Positions 16,566 through 25,773 of a stretch of 64,000 bases of DNA are shown piece by piece (position 1 is the stretch's first letter; each line of letters starts with the position of its first letter). The notes below the pieces were generated by a model. That model had not been told where the DNA came from. It saw only the letters and a list, made by a program, of their open reading frames with translations, and did not search any database. This DNA is from Paenibacillus oralis (GTDB lineage: Bacteria; Bacillota; Bacilli; Paenibacillales; Paenibacillaceae). The position numbers were made by a program, and so were the translations under genes. The DNA is taken from contig NZ_RRCN01000001.1 of the NCBI RefSeq assembly GCF_003863965.1, positions 5,949,071 through 6,013,070 on the forward strand. The letters run 5' to 3'.

Positions 16566-16732
16566 GTTCAAAAAGTCGTCTTCCCATGACGAAGCAGTTC
16601 AAGGGGTTGATTCGACGTCGAATCTTGAATTCAGCCGGGCCTTCCGTTGCTCACGTAGGCTCACCTACGCTCCGCTACTCAGTCCCTAGCTTCATCCAAT
16701 CTTCTCGGTCCTGGAAACCCGAATTTTTGAAC
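16566..16732 (+). repeat. MITE-like intergenic repeat with GTTCAAAAA termini
   Basis: A 167-bp segment is bounded by GTTCAAAAA (16566-16574) and its inverted match TTTTTGAAC (16724-16732). Its left ~75 bp recur in reverse orientation at 55228-55305. Both copies lie directly 3' of a two-component gene and upstream of a solute-binding-protein gene. No coding capacity was seen. Confidence 0.6.
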
Positions 16733-16740
16733 TCGCACTT

Positions 16741-18363
16741 TCACGCCTCGGCACACGCGGCATATTTCATCCGAAACTCCGTTGGCGTCATCCCGGTGTG
16801 CTTTTTGAACAATTCGGTAAAATACGGACGATCCTCATAGCCCAGCGATCCGGCGATATCCTGCACCTGCATTCCCTCCAGCACCAGTTCCTTCGCTTTC
16901 TCCATCCGGCAATGGGTAATATACTGGGCCAGGGTGACGCCCATTTCTTTTTTGAACAAGTTGGAAAAATAGCTCGGGCTCAAATGCACCGCTTTGGCAC
17001 AGTCCGCCACGGATAAATTTTGCTGCAGATGGCTCTGAATGTAGGCAACGCCCCGCTCGACCAGCAGCCGCGACTCGCTCACCTGCCGCTTGCGCAATTG
17101 GGCGCAGCCCTGCCGGCAGAAATCCCGGATCAAGCCGCACAGCGCTTCAAACGTGGCCGCCTTGTTCATCTCCGCCAGCTGGCTCTCCAGCTCCTGAATC
17201 TCCTCTGCCGAACCTTTTTCCGCAAACACCCGGTGCATGGAATGCGCCAGCTCCAGGCATAACGTTTGCAAAAGCGCAGGGTTCGGATGCTTGCTGGCCG
17301 AAATCCATTCGTCCCAGATGCTGTGGAGCTGCTCCTCCGCCTTGTCCACATTCGCGGAACGCAAGCAAAATAGCAGCTCCTTCTCCTTGTCATAGGAATA
17401 CTGCGGCCAGGCCGCGCCCCGGCTGTCCCCCTCCTCGTACTGATATACGCTGTTGCCGCCGGACAAAAAGGTGTTGGCCGACGCGGCCAGCGCTTGCGCG
17501 TACGAAACGGACAACTGCGCAGTCTCAATCACTTCGCCGCCCAAGCCGATCGACACAGTATAATAGGTATGTTTACGGACATTTTCGCGGCATTTCTCCG
17601 CCAGCTGCCCGGCATCCAGGGAGGCCCCCGGATTGGCGACGATGACGAATTGGTTGATATTTTCGCGGAACACAATGCCCCTGGTATAGGAAGTGACGGT
17701 CTCCTCCAAAATATTCTGCACGGCAAACCGGATCAGCTCCACCTCGTTCACCGGCAAATCCGCCGTCCGCTGTGAAAACCCGTCCATTTCCGCCACCATC
17801 ACCCAGAAACCGTTTGGCTCCATCGTAATCCCGTAAAAATCCCACTGCTGGCTTTGGCTCTGCTGCCGGGTGCCGTAACGGATGAGCAGACGCATGAACT
17901 CCTGACGCAGATAGGGCAGACTTTCCCTTAATTTCCGCTCCATGCCCTGCATATACTCGGTTTTGCTGCGCTCCCGCTCCAGCGCTTCCTTCGCTTTCAG
18001 CACCACATCCAGCACGTTCGCGGGGGTAAAGGGCTTGACGATAAAATCGAACGCGCCCAACTTGACAGCATCCTGGGCATAGGCAAAATCGGTATACGCG
18101 GTAAAAAAGATCACTTTGACCTCCGGCAGCTCCGGCACAATCGTCCGCACCATCTCCAGCCCGTCCATCAGCGGCATGCGGATATCCGTCAGCACGATGT
18201 CGGGACGCTCCCGGCGCAGGCACTCCAGCCCCTCTAAGCCATTGGCGGCCGTTGCCGCGACCGTCATACCGTGCTCCTCCCAGGGAATCCGTGTGGACAG
18301 TCCGCGCACGACCGCCGGAATATCGTCAATAATGCAGATTTTCATCGGTTCGTTTCGATTCAT
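16741..18363 (-). CDS. YesN-type response regulator, REC plus AraC HTH
   Basis: A 540-residue regulator. The receiver domain (~7-125) has acidic residues IIDD and phospho-acceptor Asp60 in DIVLTDIRMP. It continues with a long linker region with a GGDEF-like remnant fold (VSIGLGGEVIETAQL) and ends with two AraC helix-turn-helices (~440-535; SVADCAKAVHLSPSYFSNLFKKEMG and ending EFRMKYA). It overlaps the kinase gene by 38 bp, as expected for a translationally coupled pair. It probably activates the adjoining permease, lipoprotein or lyase genes when a sugar is sensed. The start at 18363 has GGAAAGCGGG upstream; the REC fold could also start at the internal ATG six codons later. Confidence 0.92.
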   Translation of the reverse strand: MNRNEPMKICIIDDIPAVVRGLSTRIPWEEHGMTVAATAANGLEGLECLRRERPDIVLTDIRMPLMDGLEMVRTIVPELPEVKVIFFTAYTDFAYAQDAVKLGAFDFIVKPFTPANVLDVVLKAKEALERERSKTEYMQGMERKLRESLPYLRQEFMRLLIRYGTRQQSQSQQWDFYGITMEPNGFWVMVAEMDGFSQRTADLPVNEVELIRFAVQNILEETVTSYTRGIVFRENINQFVIVANPGASLDAGQLAEKCRENVRKHTYYTVSIGLGGEVIETAQLSVSYAQALAASANTFLSGGNSVYQYEEGDSRGAAWPQYSYDKEKELLFCLRSANVDKAEEQLHSIWDEWISASKHPNPALLQTLCLELAHSMHRVFAEKGSAEEIQELESQLAEMNKAATFEALCGLIRDFCRQGCAQLRKRQVSESRLLVERGVAYIQSHLQQNLSVADCAKAVHLSPSYFSNLFKKEMGVTLAQYITHCRMEKAKELVLEGMQVQDIAGSLGYEDRPYFTELFKKHTGMTPTEFRMKYAACAEA

Positions 18364-20116
18364 GGCTTAACCCGCTTTCCATTGGAATGGTAATGACGGC
18401 CACCGTTTCCTCGGGGCGGCTGGCAAAGCGCAGCCCGGCCTCCTTGCCGTAGTACAGATTTAACCGATTGCAAATATTGAATAACGCATACCCTTTGCCG
18501 CCCGCGGGGAGCTGCAGTTTCTCGTTCATTTGCTCGGCATCAAATCCAACCCCGTTATCCGTAACCGTAATGATTAAGCTGCTACCCCTCGCCTCCGCCG
18601 CGATCCGGATCATGCCGGAATCCCGTTTGTCCTGCAAACCGTGCAGGATGGAGTTTTCCACGAGCGGCTGAATGATAATTTTTAACACCGGCAAGTTAAG
18701 CAGTTCGGGCGGCGCATGGATGGCGTATTGGAACAATCCCTCGTAACATTGCTGCTGCAGGTTCAAATATTGGCGAACATGCTCCAGCTCCCGGCCCAAG
18801 GTCGTAATTTCCTGTCCCTGGTTCAGCCCCAACTTGAACAACGCGGATAACGAAAGCACCATCTCTTTGACATCCTCATATTCGTTCATCTCGCATTTCC
18901 AGAAAATCGTATTTAACGTGTTATATAAAAAATGCGGGTCGATTTGCGCCTGCAGCGCTTTAATTTCCGCCTTCCGCTTCTCTTTCTCCGTTTCCTTCAC
19001 TTCGGTGATAAGCTGACCGATGCGGTCGAGCATCTGATTGAACTTCCGTCCGGCCTCGCCGATCTCATCCTGGAACGGACTTACGAAGCGCGCCCGCAAA
19101 TCCTCCTGCTCGACCCGTTTCATCGTTCTTTGCAGTTTCAGTAACGGGGATAGCAGCAGCCTCGACAAATACCGGGCCAGCAGCAGCGCCATCAGGATGC
19201 AGCAGGCCATGATCGCCAGCACCAGCCACTTGATCTGGAGCACGGGGCCGAGCAGATCCGTTTTGGACAAATAGCTGACCAAAATCCAGTCCGTGGCAAA
19301 CGCGGAGGAAGCGTAACTGACCAGCATCGTGCCTTCCGAACTTTTATATTCGAAGTTCCCGGCCTTATTTTCCCGCAGTTGATCGATAAATTCCGGCGAG
19401 CGCGTCCATTCCGGCCGTCCCTGATCCCCCAGCACGCTGGCCCCGGCGGTGTTGATCAGCAAAAAATGCGCCGCGCCGGGATTCAGCCCTTCCCGGACCA
19501 CCTGGCCCAGCATCTTCTCATCGACATTGACGATCAAGAACACGTCCGGAACATTACTTTCTGTTAGCGGTTGCAAAACCAAAGTGACAACCCGGTGTTT
19601 TCCGGCAAACAACTCATCCTCATGGCTCTCGATCCACCGGGTATCGGGATGTTCTTTGATCCGCTGGTAAATGGCGGTGGAGGTAAACGGCACGCCGGAT
19701 TTGCGGATTTTGCCGCTGGAATAGAAGTCGCCGCCGGGCGTGGTGATCAGGATCGAATCGATCGAGTTTTCCGTCAGCTCGGCTTGTGAAAAAGGGCCTT
19801 GAAGCAGCGAAAAATTCGCGAAATACCGGCTGCGGTTGTCAGCCTGAATATCGCGAATCGTTTGTTTGTAAGTTTCGCTTAGGGTCATTGTGGACGAAGC
19901 CACGACGATCTGCTTCAGCTTCTGGTCCAGCACGTTGACGGACTGGTTGAGCACGCTGCGGTTCAACTCCACGGAATTACGCTCCATCGCGCGGGCCGCG
20001 ATCAAATAGGAACATAGGCCCGTCACCGCGATGCAAAGCACCGTCAGCACGGCAAAAGAGATCCATATCCTTTTTTGCAGCGAAGTTCGGTAGATCCAGG
20101 ATTTCAATGCCGTCAC
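18326..20116 (-). CDS. YesM-type sensor histidine kinase
   Basis: A 596-residue membrane kinase with one transmembrane helix near the N-terminus, an extracellular Cache-like sensor (~40-290) and a second helix (~295-315). HAMP follows (SPLLKLQRTMKRVEQEDL), then the His_kinase box (QIDPHFLYNTLNTIFWKCE, phospho-His in PHFLYN) and HATPase with N (VENSILHGL) and G1 (DNGVGFD) boxes. The family partners YesN-type regulators and senses extracytoplasmic sugars, often through the cognate binding protein. Start ATG 20116. The intergenic repeat upstream separates it from the permeases. Confidence 0.92.
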   Translation of the reverse strand: MTALKSWIYRTSLQKRIWISFAVLTVLCIAVTGLCSYLIAARAMERNSVELNRSVLNQSVNVLDQKLKQIVVASSTMTLSETYKQTIRDIQADNRSRYFANFSLLQGPFSQAELTENSIDSILITTPGGDFYSSGKIRKSGVPFTSTAIYQRIKEHPDTRWIESHEDELFAGKHRVVTLVLQPLTESNVPDVFLIVNVDEKMLGQVVREGLNPGAAHFLLINTAGASVLGDQGRPEWTRSPEFIDQLRENKAGNFEYKSSEGTMLVSYASSAFATDWILVSYLSKTDLLGPVLQIKWLVLAIMACCILMALLLARYLSRLLLSPLLKLQRTMKRVEQEDLRARFVSPFQDEIGEAGRKFNQMLDRIGQLITEVKETEKEKRKAEIKALQAQIDPHFLYNTLNTIFWKCEMNEYEDVKEMVLSLSALFKLGLNQGQEITTLGRELEHVRQYLNLQQQCYEGLFQYAIHAPPELLNLPVLKIIIQPLVENSILHGLQDKRDSGMIRIAAEARGSSLIITVTDNGVGFDAEQMNEKLQLPAGGKGYALFNICNRLNLYYGKEAGLRFASRPEETVAVITIPMESGLSHESKRTDENLHY

Positions 20117-20196
20117 GCTCCTCGTAATGTCTGCCCGCCACGATAAAAGTTGAATTACTAATGGTACCGGAATGGGGGCCCGCGCCCGGCGGGAAT

Positions 20197-20380
20197 CTAA
20201 CGGTTGCAGCAGCCGCTATTTTGCGAAAAAAGACCCTTTTTAGATTTTAACGGTTGTGAGCGTTGTTATTTGCCTTAATCTGAGCAAAATAGCTGGGTTT
20301 TAGCGAAATAAGCGCCATCGCAACCGTTAGAATTTGAAATCGGCGTTGCTCACGCAAATAGCCGCTGTGGCAACCGTTAG
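20197..20380. repeat. Intergenic repeat bounded by CTAACGGTTG / CAACCGTTAG
   Basis: Four copies of one 10-bp motif occur here: CTAACGGTTG at 20197-20206, a variant at 20248-20257, and its inverse CAACCGTTAG at 20321-20330 and 20371-20380. A related element occurs at 50292-50475. The segment is non-coding and separates the permease pair from the kinase gene. Confidence 0.6.
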
Positions 20381-20422
20381 AATGGAAACAGGTACATCTA
20401 GTTCAACATCCATTCCCGAAGG

Positions 20423-21250
20423 TCAGCCCTTCACCGAACCCGCCGTCATTTGCATAAACGATTTATTGGCGAACACGTACACCACCAGCATCGGCAGGAT
20501 GGACAAGCAGGCGCCGGCCAACATCAGCTGCGGCTGCGCGGCGTCGCCCACGCCGTATTTCAGGCTGGCCAGCCCCACCGTCAATGTTTGCAATTCGGGC
20601 TGGGTCATCGTAAACACCAATGGCAAAATATATTCGTTCCACGCCCCGCGGAAACTCCAAAGTCCGGCCACGCCCAACGCCGGGGCCAGCAAAGGCAGTA
20701 CAATTCTATAATACGTGCTGTAAAAATTGCAACCGTCAATGTAAGCGGCTTCATCCAATTCCTTCGGAATAGCGCGCACAAACCCGATCAGCATAAAAAA
20801 GACTGTGGCATGGGCACTGATCAGCAAGATAATGACGCCCCAAAGTGATTTTTGCAGGTGTAGCGCCACCATCAGATCGAATTGCGGCCTGAGGACCACC
20901 GCGCCGATGGAAATAAACAGTGTGCCGGATTGCAGCAGCACATAAAATTTTTTCCCGATAAAATCGATTCTCGCCACGGCATAGGCGGCCATTGTCCCGA
21001 TCAGCAGCGTGCCGACCGTCGTAAAAAAGCTGGTAAACACGCTGTTCCAGGTAAACCGGGCGAAATTGGCGACCTCCCAGGCCTGCGCGTAATTGCTGAA
21101 TTTCCACTCGTTTGGAAGTAGCGTAGCGCCCGTGGTCAGCTCCAAATTCGACTTTAAGGAGCCGAAGAAAGCAAGCAGGATCGGAAATAAGGTAAATACG
21201 GCGACGACCAAAAGAAATATCCATAATAGAACGCTTGATATCTTATTCAT
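20423..21250 (-). CDS. Carbohydrate ABC transporter permease (MalG/YtcP type)
   Basis: A 275-residue inner-membrane permease with six predicted helices. The EAA loop (ELDEAAYIDGCNFYSTYYRIVLPLLAPA) contacts the ATPase and defines CUT1 permeases. It ends FMQMTAGSVKG, the typical C-terminus. It follows its partner permease by 18 bp and is presumably co-transcribed with it. Confidence 0.92.
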   Translation of the reverse strand: MNKISSVLLWIFLLVVAVFTLFPILLAFFGSLKSNLELTTGATLLPNEWKFSNYAQAWEVANFARFTWNSVFTSFFTTVGTLLIGTMAAYAVARIDFIGKKFYVLLQSGTLFISIGAVVLRPQFDLMVALHLQKSLWGVIILLISAHATVFFMLIGFVRAIPKELDEAAYIDGCNFYSTYYRIVLPLLAPALGVAGLWSFRGAWNEYILPLVFTMTQPELQTLTVGLASLKYGVGDAAQPQLMLAGACLSILPMLVVYVFANKSFMQMTAGSVKG

Positions 21251-21268
21251 CGGCTTATCTCCTCTCTG

Positions 21269-22165
21269 TCAGTAGATTTCGTTCAGTTTTTTGGAAAGAC
21301 GGAAGTAAAGCAAAGTGATCACCCCGACGATGACCGCCGTGGCAAAACCGACCGCGCTCCCGTATCCGAATTGCTGGGCGCTTGCTCCCCCGCTGGATAC
21401 CGGGAAAAATAATTTATACAAATAGAGGTACATGACATTCGTCTTGCCGTAAGGTCCGCCTTCCGTCAGCACCATGATGCTCTCGTACCCTTTTAACGAG
21501 ACGATTATCGCCAACATCACGATCATTTGCAGCACCGGTCCCAGCATCGGCACGGTAATGCTCCACATTTTGCGGACCGGTCCGGCTCCATCCAGGGATG
21601 CAGCTTCGTACAGATCTTCGGGAATATTTTGCAGCCCGGCCAGGAACAGCAGCATATAGTTGCCGATCGCTCCCCAAATCGCCACAATAATGGAAGTTAG
21701 CAAGGCATACTTGGGCCCTAACCAGTCTATGGGGGCCGAAATGATGCCGGAGGCGAGCAGCATCTGATTGATCATCCCGTTGTAGGAGTTGAACACGACA
21801 TAGAATACAATCGCCATCACGGAAGAACTTACGATGGTAGGGAGGAAATACACCGCCCGCAATAGCTGCCTTCCCGCGAAAGCCCGGTTCAAAATGACCG
21901 CCAGCACAAAGGACAAAGGAATCGTCACCAGCAGCTTCCCGCCAGCATACACGAACGTATTCAACACCGACTGCCAAAACTCCGTATCCCGGAACAACCG
22001 CCCGAAGTTATTCAGTCCGATAAACAAAGGTTCACCATACCCCTGATAATCGTAAAACATGTACTTAAGCGCCCAAATAATCGGATACACCCCAAACACC
22101 AGCGTCAAAATCAGACTCGGCACGACGAACGTCCAGGCATGGATTTGGCGTTTTGCGTTGTTCAC
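21269..22165 (-). CDS. Carbohydrate ABC transporter permease (MalF/LplB type)
   Basis: A 298-residue permease with six membrane helices and the EAA loop (EDLYEAASLDGAGPVRKMWSITVPML). The start is set at GTG 22165 because AGGAGG sits just upstream; an in-frame ATG pair at 22186 places that ribosome site inside the gene. It is the first gene of the leftward transporter cluster and diverges from the heparinase-like gene, so both may answer to the YesN-type regulator. Confidence 0.88.
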   Translation of the reverse strand: MNNAKRQIHAWTFVVPSLILTLVFGVYPIIWALKYMFYDYQGYGEPLFIGLNNFGRLFRDTEFWQSVLNTFVYAGGKLLVTIPLSFVLAVILNRAFAGRQLLRAVYFLPTIVSSSVMAIVFYVVFNSYNGMINQMLLASGIISAPIDWLGPKYALLTSIIVAIWGAIGNYMLLFLAGLQNIPEDLYEAASLDGAGPVRKMWSITVPMLGPVLQMIVMLAIIVSLKGYESIMVLTEGGPYGKTNVMYLYLYKLFFPVSSGGASAQQFGYGSAVGFATAVIVGVITLLYFRLSKKLNEIY

Positions 22166-22403
22166 TGTTTTTCCTCCTGTCATCAAGCGTTGCTTTTCTT
22201 AATCCTAAGATAAAAGCCCGCAGGCGGAAGCGGTTAGGGAGAAACCCACTGTGTTAAGGGGGGAAAATCACTTTTCAGTCGATTTGTCCCCTGCCCTTCG
22301 CTTGTTTCTCCATCCCGGCGGCAGCCTGTATTCAATTAGAATTAGGACGAGAGATGATTATCGTTGAACTGGAACTTCAACTTTTAGGAGGGTGACGAGG
22401 ACG

Positions 22404-25034
22404 ATGAAACCTATGAACGGCGAAGGGGCAGCAGCCTCTTACGGCTTGTACGATGCGGGTGAACTGGAGGCTGTGCGAAACCGCATCAGGACAAATCCCG
22501 CGCTGCAGGAGGAGTATCTACGGCAAAAAGAGCTCTCGCAGCGTTATGCCGCCCGGGCCATAACCGCTCCGCTTAGAGAGCAAGCCAATTTTCGTACGTA
22601 TCCGTTTGTGTTTAAGGTGCCTGAAGGAGTCCGATATGGGCTCATTTCCATTCATATCGCCGGAAAAGGGACGGCCCGCATCAGCGGCATGAGGCTGACG
22701 TTTTCCCAGCGCGGGCTGCCCGTGGAGCTGGAGAACGCGAATTTTGCGCAGGATTTAGCCCACTGGGAGGCCGAAGTGGCGGATGGAAGCGAGCTTCGGC
22801 TTCAACCCCTGCCCTTAGGCGCGGCGGCCATGCAGCCTTCCGGGGTAACACCGGCCAGCGGCGCGGACACCACGGTAAAAGCACAGTGCGTTTGCATGGC
22901 CAATGCCTCGGCGGATGCGGACACTGTGCTGCATTACGGCGCGCCGATTCCCATGCGGGCGGGCGAACACTACAGCGTCCAGATTACGCTGAGTTTGGAA
23001 GTTCCCTTAACCGTTGGTGTTTATACGGAGGTTCGTTTCCGGAGCAGCGAAGGCCCGCTGGAGCGCGAAATTCCCCTATGTTCTCCTCCCTTCAACCGGC
23101 CCACGCCAAGCCCTTGGTCTTATTTTCTAGAAGCGGCCGGAGCGGACGCCAACCGGTTTATGGTGGAAGGCGATTTCTCCAGCGCCGAGCGCTGTAAGCA
23201 AAAATTACTGTACATGCTGCGCGATATGATCCAGGGCATGGACATTTTTAAAGCCACGGGTTGGCATGACGACGATGTTTACGGTGCGGTCCATATCGGC
23301 AGAGGTTTGGCGGTCATCTCGGTGATCTATCGCCAGATCGCCCCTTCTGGTGTGTTTGACCGGGATGAGACAGCAGCGCTATTGGAGCACTTCCGCTATA
23401 TTTCCAATTTAATGATGGATACGGGATATTACCGTTATGACCTCGCAGAATTCCCTGATGAAAAAGGCGGGATGCGCAGCAACTGGAACGCGGACCGGGC
23501 CACAGGCCTGGGAGTGTATGCTCTGCTGTTCCCGCAGGAGCCGAAGGCGGGGGAATATCTGGCGCACGCCTTGGCGGTGGTGGATTGGCAGCTCGATCAC
23601 GTTGTGGACGATTGCGGAGCCTGGCCGGAAAATATCAGATACCATGGCGCGGTGCTCCATCGTTATTTTCTATTTTTCGTCCTGCTGAAACGGCTCAAGG
23701 GAGTCGATTATTTTCAGCACGAGAAGGTCAAAAGCATGTACCGTTTTTTGATCGGAACGGCCGTGCCGGCGGACCGGATTCAAGCCGGGCCGGACAGCCC
23801 CGCCGTCATGCTGACGCCAGCGGTCGGCGATGCCAATGTGCAGGAGCACTGGTTCCGGCTGCTGGGTTATGCGGCTCCTTTTTACATGGAGAATGACCCC
23901 AAGTTGGCCAAGGAAATGATGTGGGCTTGGCGGCGCGGGGGTGCGCCCGTCCGGGATTCCGGCGCTTCTCCCTACCCGCTCGCGGCCCTGCTGTTTCCCG
24001 AGCCGGATTTGCCGGAAGAAGCTCCCGAATTAGGTTCGCTTCATTATCCCGGCATGGGCTACGTGATTTTCCGCAATCCGCAGGGTCCGAACCGGTACGA
24101 GCATTATGCAATTTACGAGGCTTCCCCGCTTACCTACCATGCCCATCACGATGAGGGGCATTTCTCGATCTGGAGCCATCAGGTGCCTTTGACGCTCGAC
24201 TCTGGAACCGGCGGTTACTACAATGGCGACAGGCATTGGTACGTGTCCAGCGCGGCCCACAATGTCGTGCAGTTTGCCGGCCCTGCGGGAGAATGGCAGG
24301 AAGTCCCGCTGCGCAGCCAATGCGAACAGGTGGCTTTCTCCGCGGAACTGGATTATGTCCGAAGCCGGATCCCCGATCCGAACATCCGCGAATATCACCG
24401 GCATTTTGTTTTTATCAAAGCCGGATTGGAAGTTTACCTGGTCTGGGACCGCATCGACGGTGAGTCGGGACGCGTATGGAACCTGCATACGCTGAGCACC
24501 GGAGCGGATATTGGGGAACAGCACATCGACGCGTATTGTCTGGGCGGCATGCAATTAAGCGCCGTCATCGCCGAACCGAAGCGGCCTGTGATCGTCACGG
24601 ATCAAGGCGCCGTCGCCGGCAACTACCCTCTGCCGGTGCAGCAGCATTTTAAAGTATACGGCCGGGCAAGCGATGATTATTTGGTGCTGCTGCATCCTCA
24701 TGAAGAAGGGGAACTGAGGGCTCACATCGAAGCTATTGATCTAGGTAGCCTGCCGCATCGAACCGATCCCCCCCATTCCGATCCTCGGCCGCAAGTGCGC
24801 TGCTACAAAATCACCAAACCCGACGGGGCATGGTGTATCGTTGTAATGAATGGGTTGAAGCGAACGCAAACTTTACATCTAGCAGCCTTGGGATCATTGA
24901 GATTATTGGGCGGGCAAAATCAGGCGAATGGCGGAAACGGAGGAAACGGCGGCGAACTAATCGGACAATCGCTGCAAATAGAAGCCAACCGCCTTTGCGT
25001 CCTGCTGCCGCAATCCAATTACGGGAGGAGTTAA
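22404..25034 (+). CDS. Heparinase II/III-family polysaccharide lyase
   Basis: About 876 residues. The N-terminal ~230 residues hold beta-rich sequence; an alpha-toroid-like helical domain follows (~240-530). The C-terminal heparinase II/III domain has the diagnostic patterns YHAHHDEGHFSIWSH, LTLDSGTGGYYNG and SSAAHNVVQFAG. Such lyases cleave uronic-acid polysaccharides by beta-elimination. No signal peptide was found, so it probably acts in the cytosol on imported oligosaccharides. The cupin gene follows after 4 bp. The start is uncertain: ATG 22404 lies 12 bases after AGGAGG, while GTG 22392 abuts it. Near residues 828-836 is a short Gly/Asn-rich run. Confidence 0.85.
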   Translation: MKPMNGEGAAASYGLYDAGELEAVRNRIRTNPALQEEYLRQKELSQRYAARAITAPLREQANFRTYPFVFKVPEGVRYGLISIHIAGKGTARISGMRLTFSQRGLPVELENANFAQDLAHWEAEVADGSELRLQPLPLGAAAMQPSGVTPASGADTTVKAQCVCMANASADADTVLHYGAPIPMRAGEHYSVQITLSLEVPLTVGVYTEVRFRSSEGPLEREIPLCSPPFNRPTPSPWSYFLEAAGADANRFMVEGDFSSAERCKQKLLYMLRDMIQGMDIFKATGWHDDDVYGAVHIGRGLAVISVIYRQIAPSGVFDRDETAALLEHFRYISNLMMDTGYYRYDLAEFPDEKGGMRSNWNADRATGLGVYALLFPQEPKAGEYLAHALAVVDWQLDHVVDDCGAWPENIRYHGAVLHRYFLFFVLLKRLKGVDYFQHEKVKSMYRFLIGTAVPADRIQAGPDSPAVMLTPAVGDANVQEHWFRLLGYAAPFYMENDPKLAKEMMWAWRRGGAPVRDSGASPYPLAALLFPEPDLPEEAPELGSLHYPGMGYVIFRNPQGPNRYEHYAIYEASPLTYHAHHDEGHFSIWSHQVPLTLDSGTGGYYNGDRHWYVSSAAHNVVQFAGPAGEWQEVPLRSQCEQVAFSAELDYVRSRIPDPNIREYHRHFVFIKAGLEVYLVWDRIDGESGRVWNLHTLSTGADIGEQHIDAYCLGGMQLSAVIAEPKRPVIVTDQGAVAGNYPLPVQQHFKVYGRASDDYLVLLHPHEEGELRAHIEAIDLGSLPHRTDPPHSDPRPQVRCYKITKPDGAWCIVVMNGLKRTQTLHLAALGSLRLLGGQNQANGGNGGNGGELIGQSLQIEANRLCVLLPQSNYGRS

Positions 25035-25038
25035 ATCT

Positions 25039-25359
25039 ATGAGCAATATTGGAGTATGGGAAAATGCCGAACCGGGCGTGAAACGCTGCATTTTAAGAGC
25101 CGAGGACAGTCTGATGATGATGGAAGTGCATTTTGCCAAAGGGGCCGAAGGTTACGAGCATAGCCACCTCCACCAGCAAATGAGCTATTGCCTGCGCGGA
25201 AGCTTTATTTTCCGCATCGATGGCCGGGAATACTGCATCGGAGCCGGAGACACGATTAATATTCCCGGAAACGCGAAACATGGCGTCACCGCGCTGGAGG
25301 AAAACTCCGCCCTGCTAGACGTCTTTACGCCGATTCGCGAGGATTTGGTGAAGAGATAA
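25039..25359 (+). CDS. KdgF-like cupin protein (unsaturated uronate ring opening)
   Basis: A 106-residue single-domain cupin. It has HSHLHQQMSYCLRGSF (metal-binding His and Gln, cupin motif 1) and NIPGNAKHGVTALE (motif 2 His). Length and motifs fit KdgF, which converts 4,5-unsaturated monouronates to linear ketonized sugars. The gene follows the lyase by 4 bp, with its GGAGG ribosome site inside the lyase end. The two would act in sequence: lyase makes unsaturated uronates and the cupin opens them. Function is inferred from family and neighbour. Confidence 0.8.
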   Translation: MSNIGVWENAEPGVKRCILRAEDSLMMMEVHFAKGAEGYEHSHLHQQMSYCLRGSFIFRIDGREYCIGAGDTINIPGNAKHGVTALEENSALLDVFTPIREDLVKR

Positions 25360-25382
25360 AATTTTATTGAACAATCTACAAA

Positions 25383-25418
25383 AAATGACCCATACAAAGT
25401 GGCTTGTATGGGTCATTT
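25383..25418 (+). terminator. Hairpin terminator after the lyase-cupin operon
   Basis: A perfect 15-bp stem (25383-25397 against 25404-25418) with a 6-base loop lies 24 bp after the cupin stop. The stem ends in TTT and starts with AAA, so it could act on either strand. Confidence 0.75.
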
Positions 25419-25592
25419 ATGTACATTGCGTCGTGAACCAATTGTTACGACATATGCAACTAAAAGATTTTCTAATATTGTAGAGAATGAGACAAGTCCC
25501 TACTCTTAAACGATAAAGGTTCGTTTTCCCTTGCAGCTTTTTTATATCGAGTTCAGGATGCCTGGGATTTTCAGCGAGTATGTTTAAGCCCA

Positions 25593-25649
25593 ACAATTAT
25601 CCTTACCTCGCAAGATCTGGCGGAGGTCCAAAGGATTAGCGACTGGATT
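25593..25649 (+). pseudogene. Fragment of an ABC transporter ATP-binding gene
   Basis: One frame encodes TIILTSQDLAEVQRISDWI, which matches TVILTSHDLAEVQKISDWI of the intact ATPase gene at 34838-35563 (17 of 19 residues). The H-loop His is Gln here. The homology ends abruptly on both sides. It is a relic with no start. The rest of 25419-25711 holds nothing recognisable. Confidence 0.8.
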
Positions 25650-25711
25650 AAATCACCTCCCACTTTCTTCCCGCTTTCCTCCCAAAAAGCTCCTGAATAA
25701 TGCGCTTGAAA

Positions 25712-25756
25712 TAAAATAAGGCTACAACAAGAATTCAAGAATTCCTAATTGTAGCC
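25712..25756 (-). terminator. Terminator of the azoreductase gene
   Basis: GGCTACAA (25720-25727) pairs with TTGTAGCC (25749-25756). Leftward, a T-rich run follows. It lies 18 bp past the azoreductase stop. Confidence 0.6.
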
Positions 25757-25773
25757 GGAAAAACTTTATTATT

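Noticed and set aside
15053..22165. Missing ABC ATPase in the sugar transporter clusters considered as gene loss
   Set aside because: CUT1 systems of Firmicutes commonly share one MsmX-type ATPase encoded elsewhere, so absence is normal.
22681..22884. Several long ORFs opposite or in other frames of GC-rich genes (e.g. within the lyase, kinase and GH32 genes)
   Set aside because: They follow the codon phase of well-supported genes on the other strand or frame, have no recognisable domain and lack ribosome sites.
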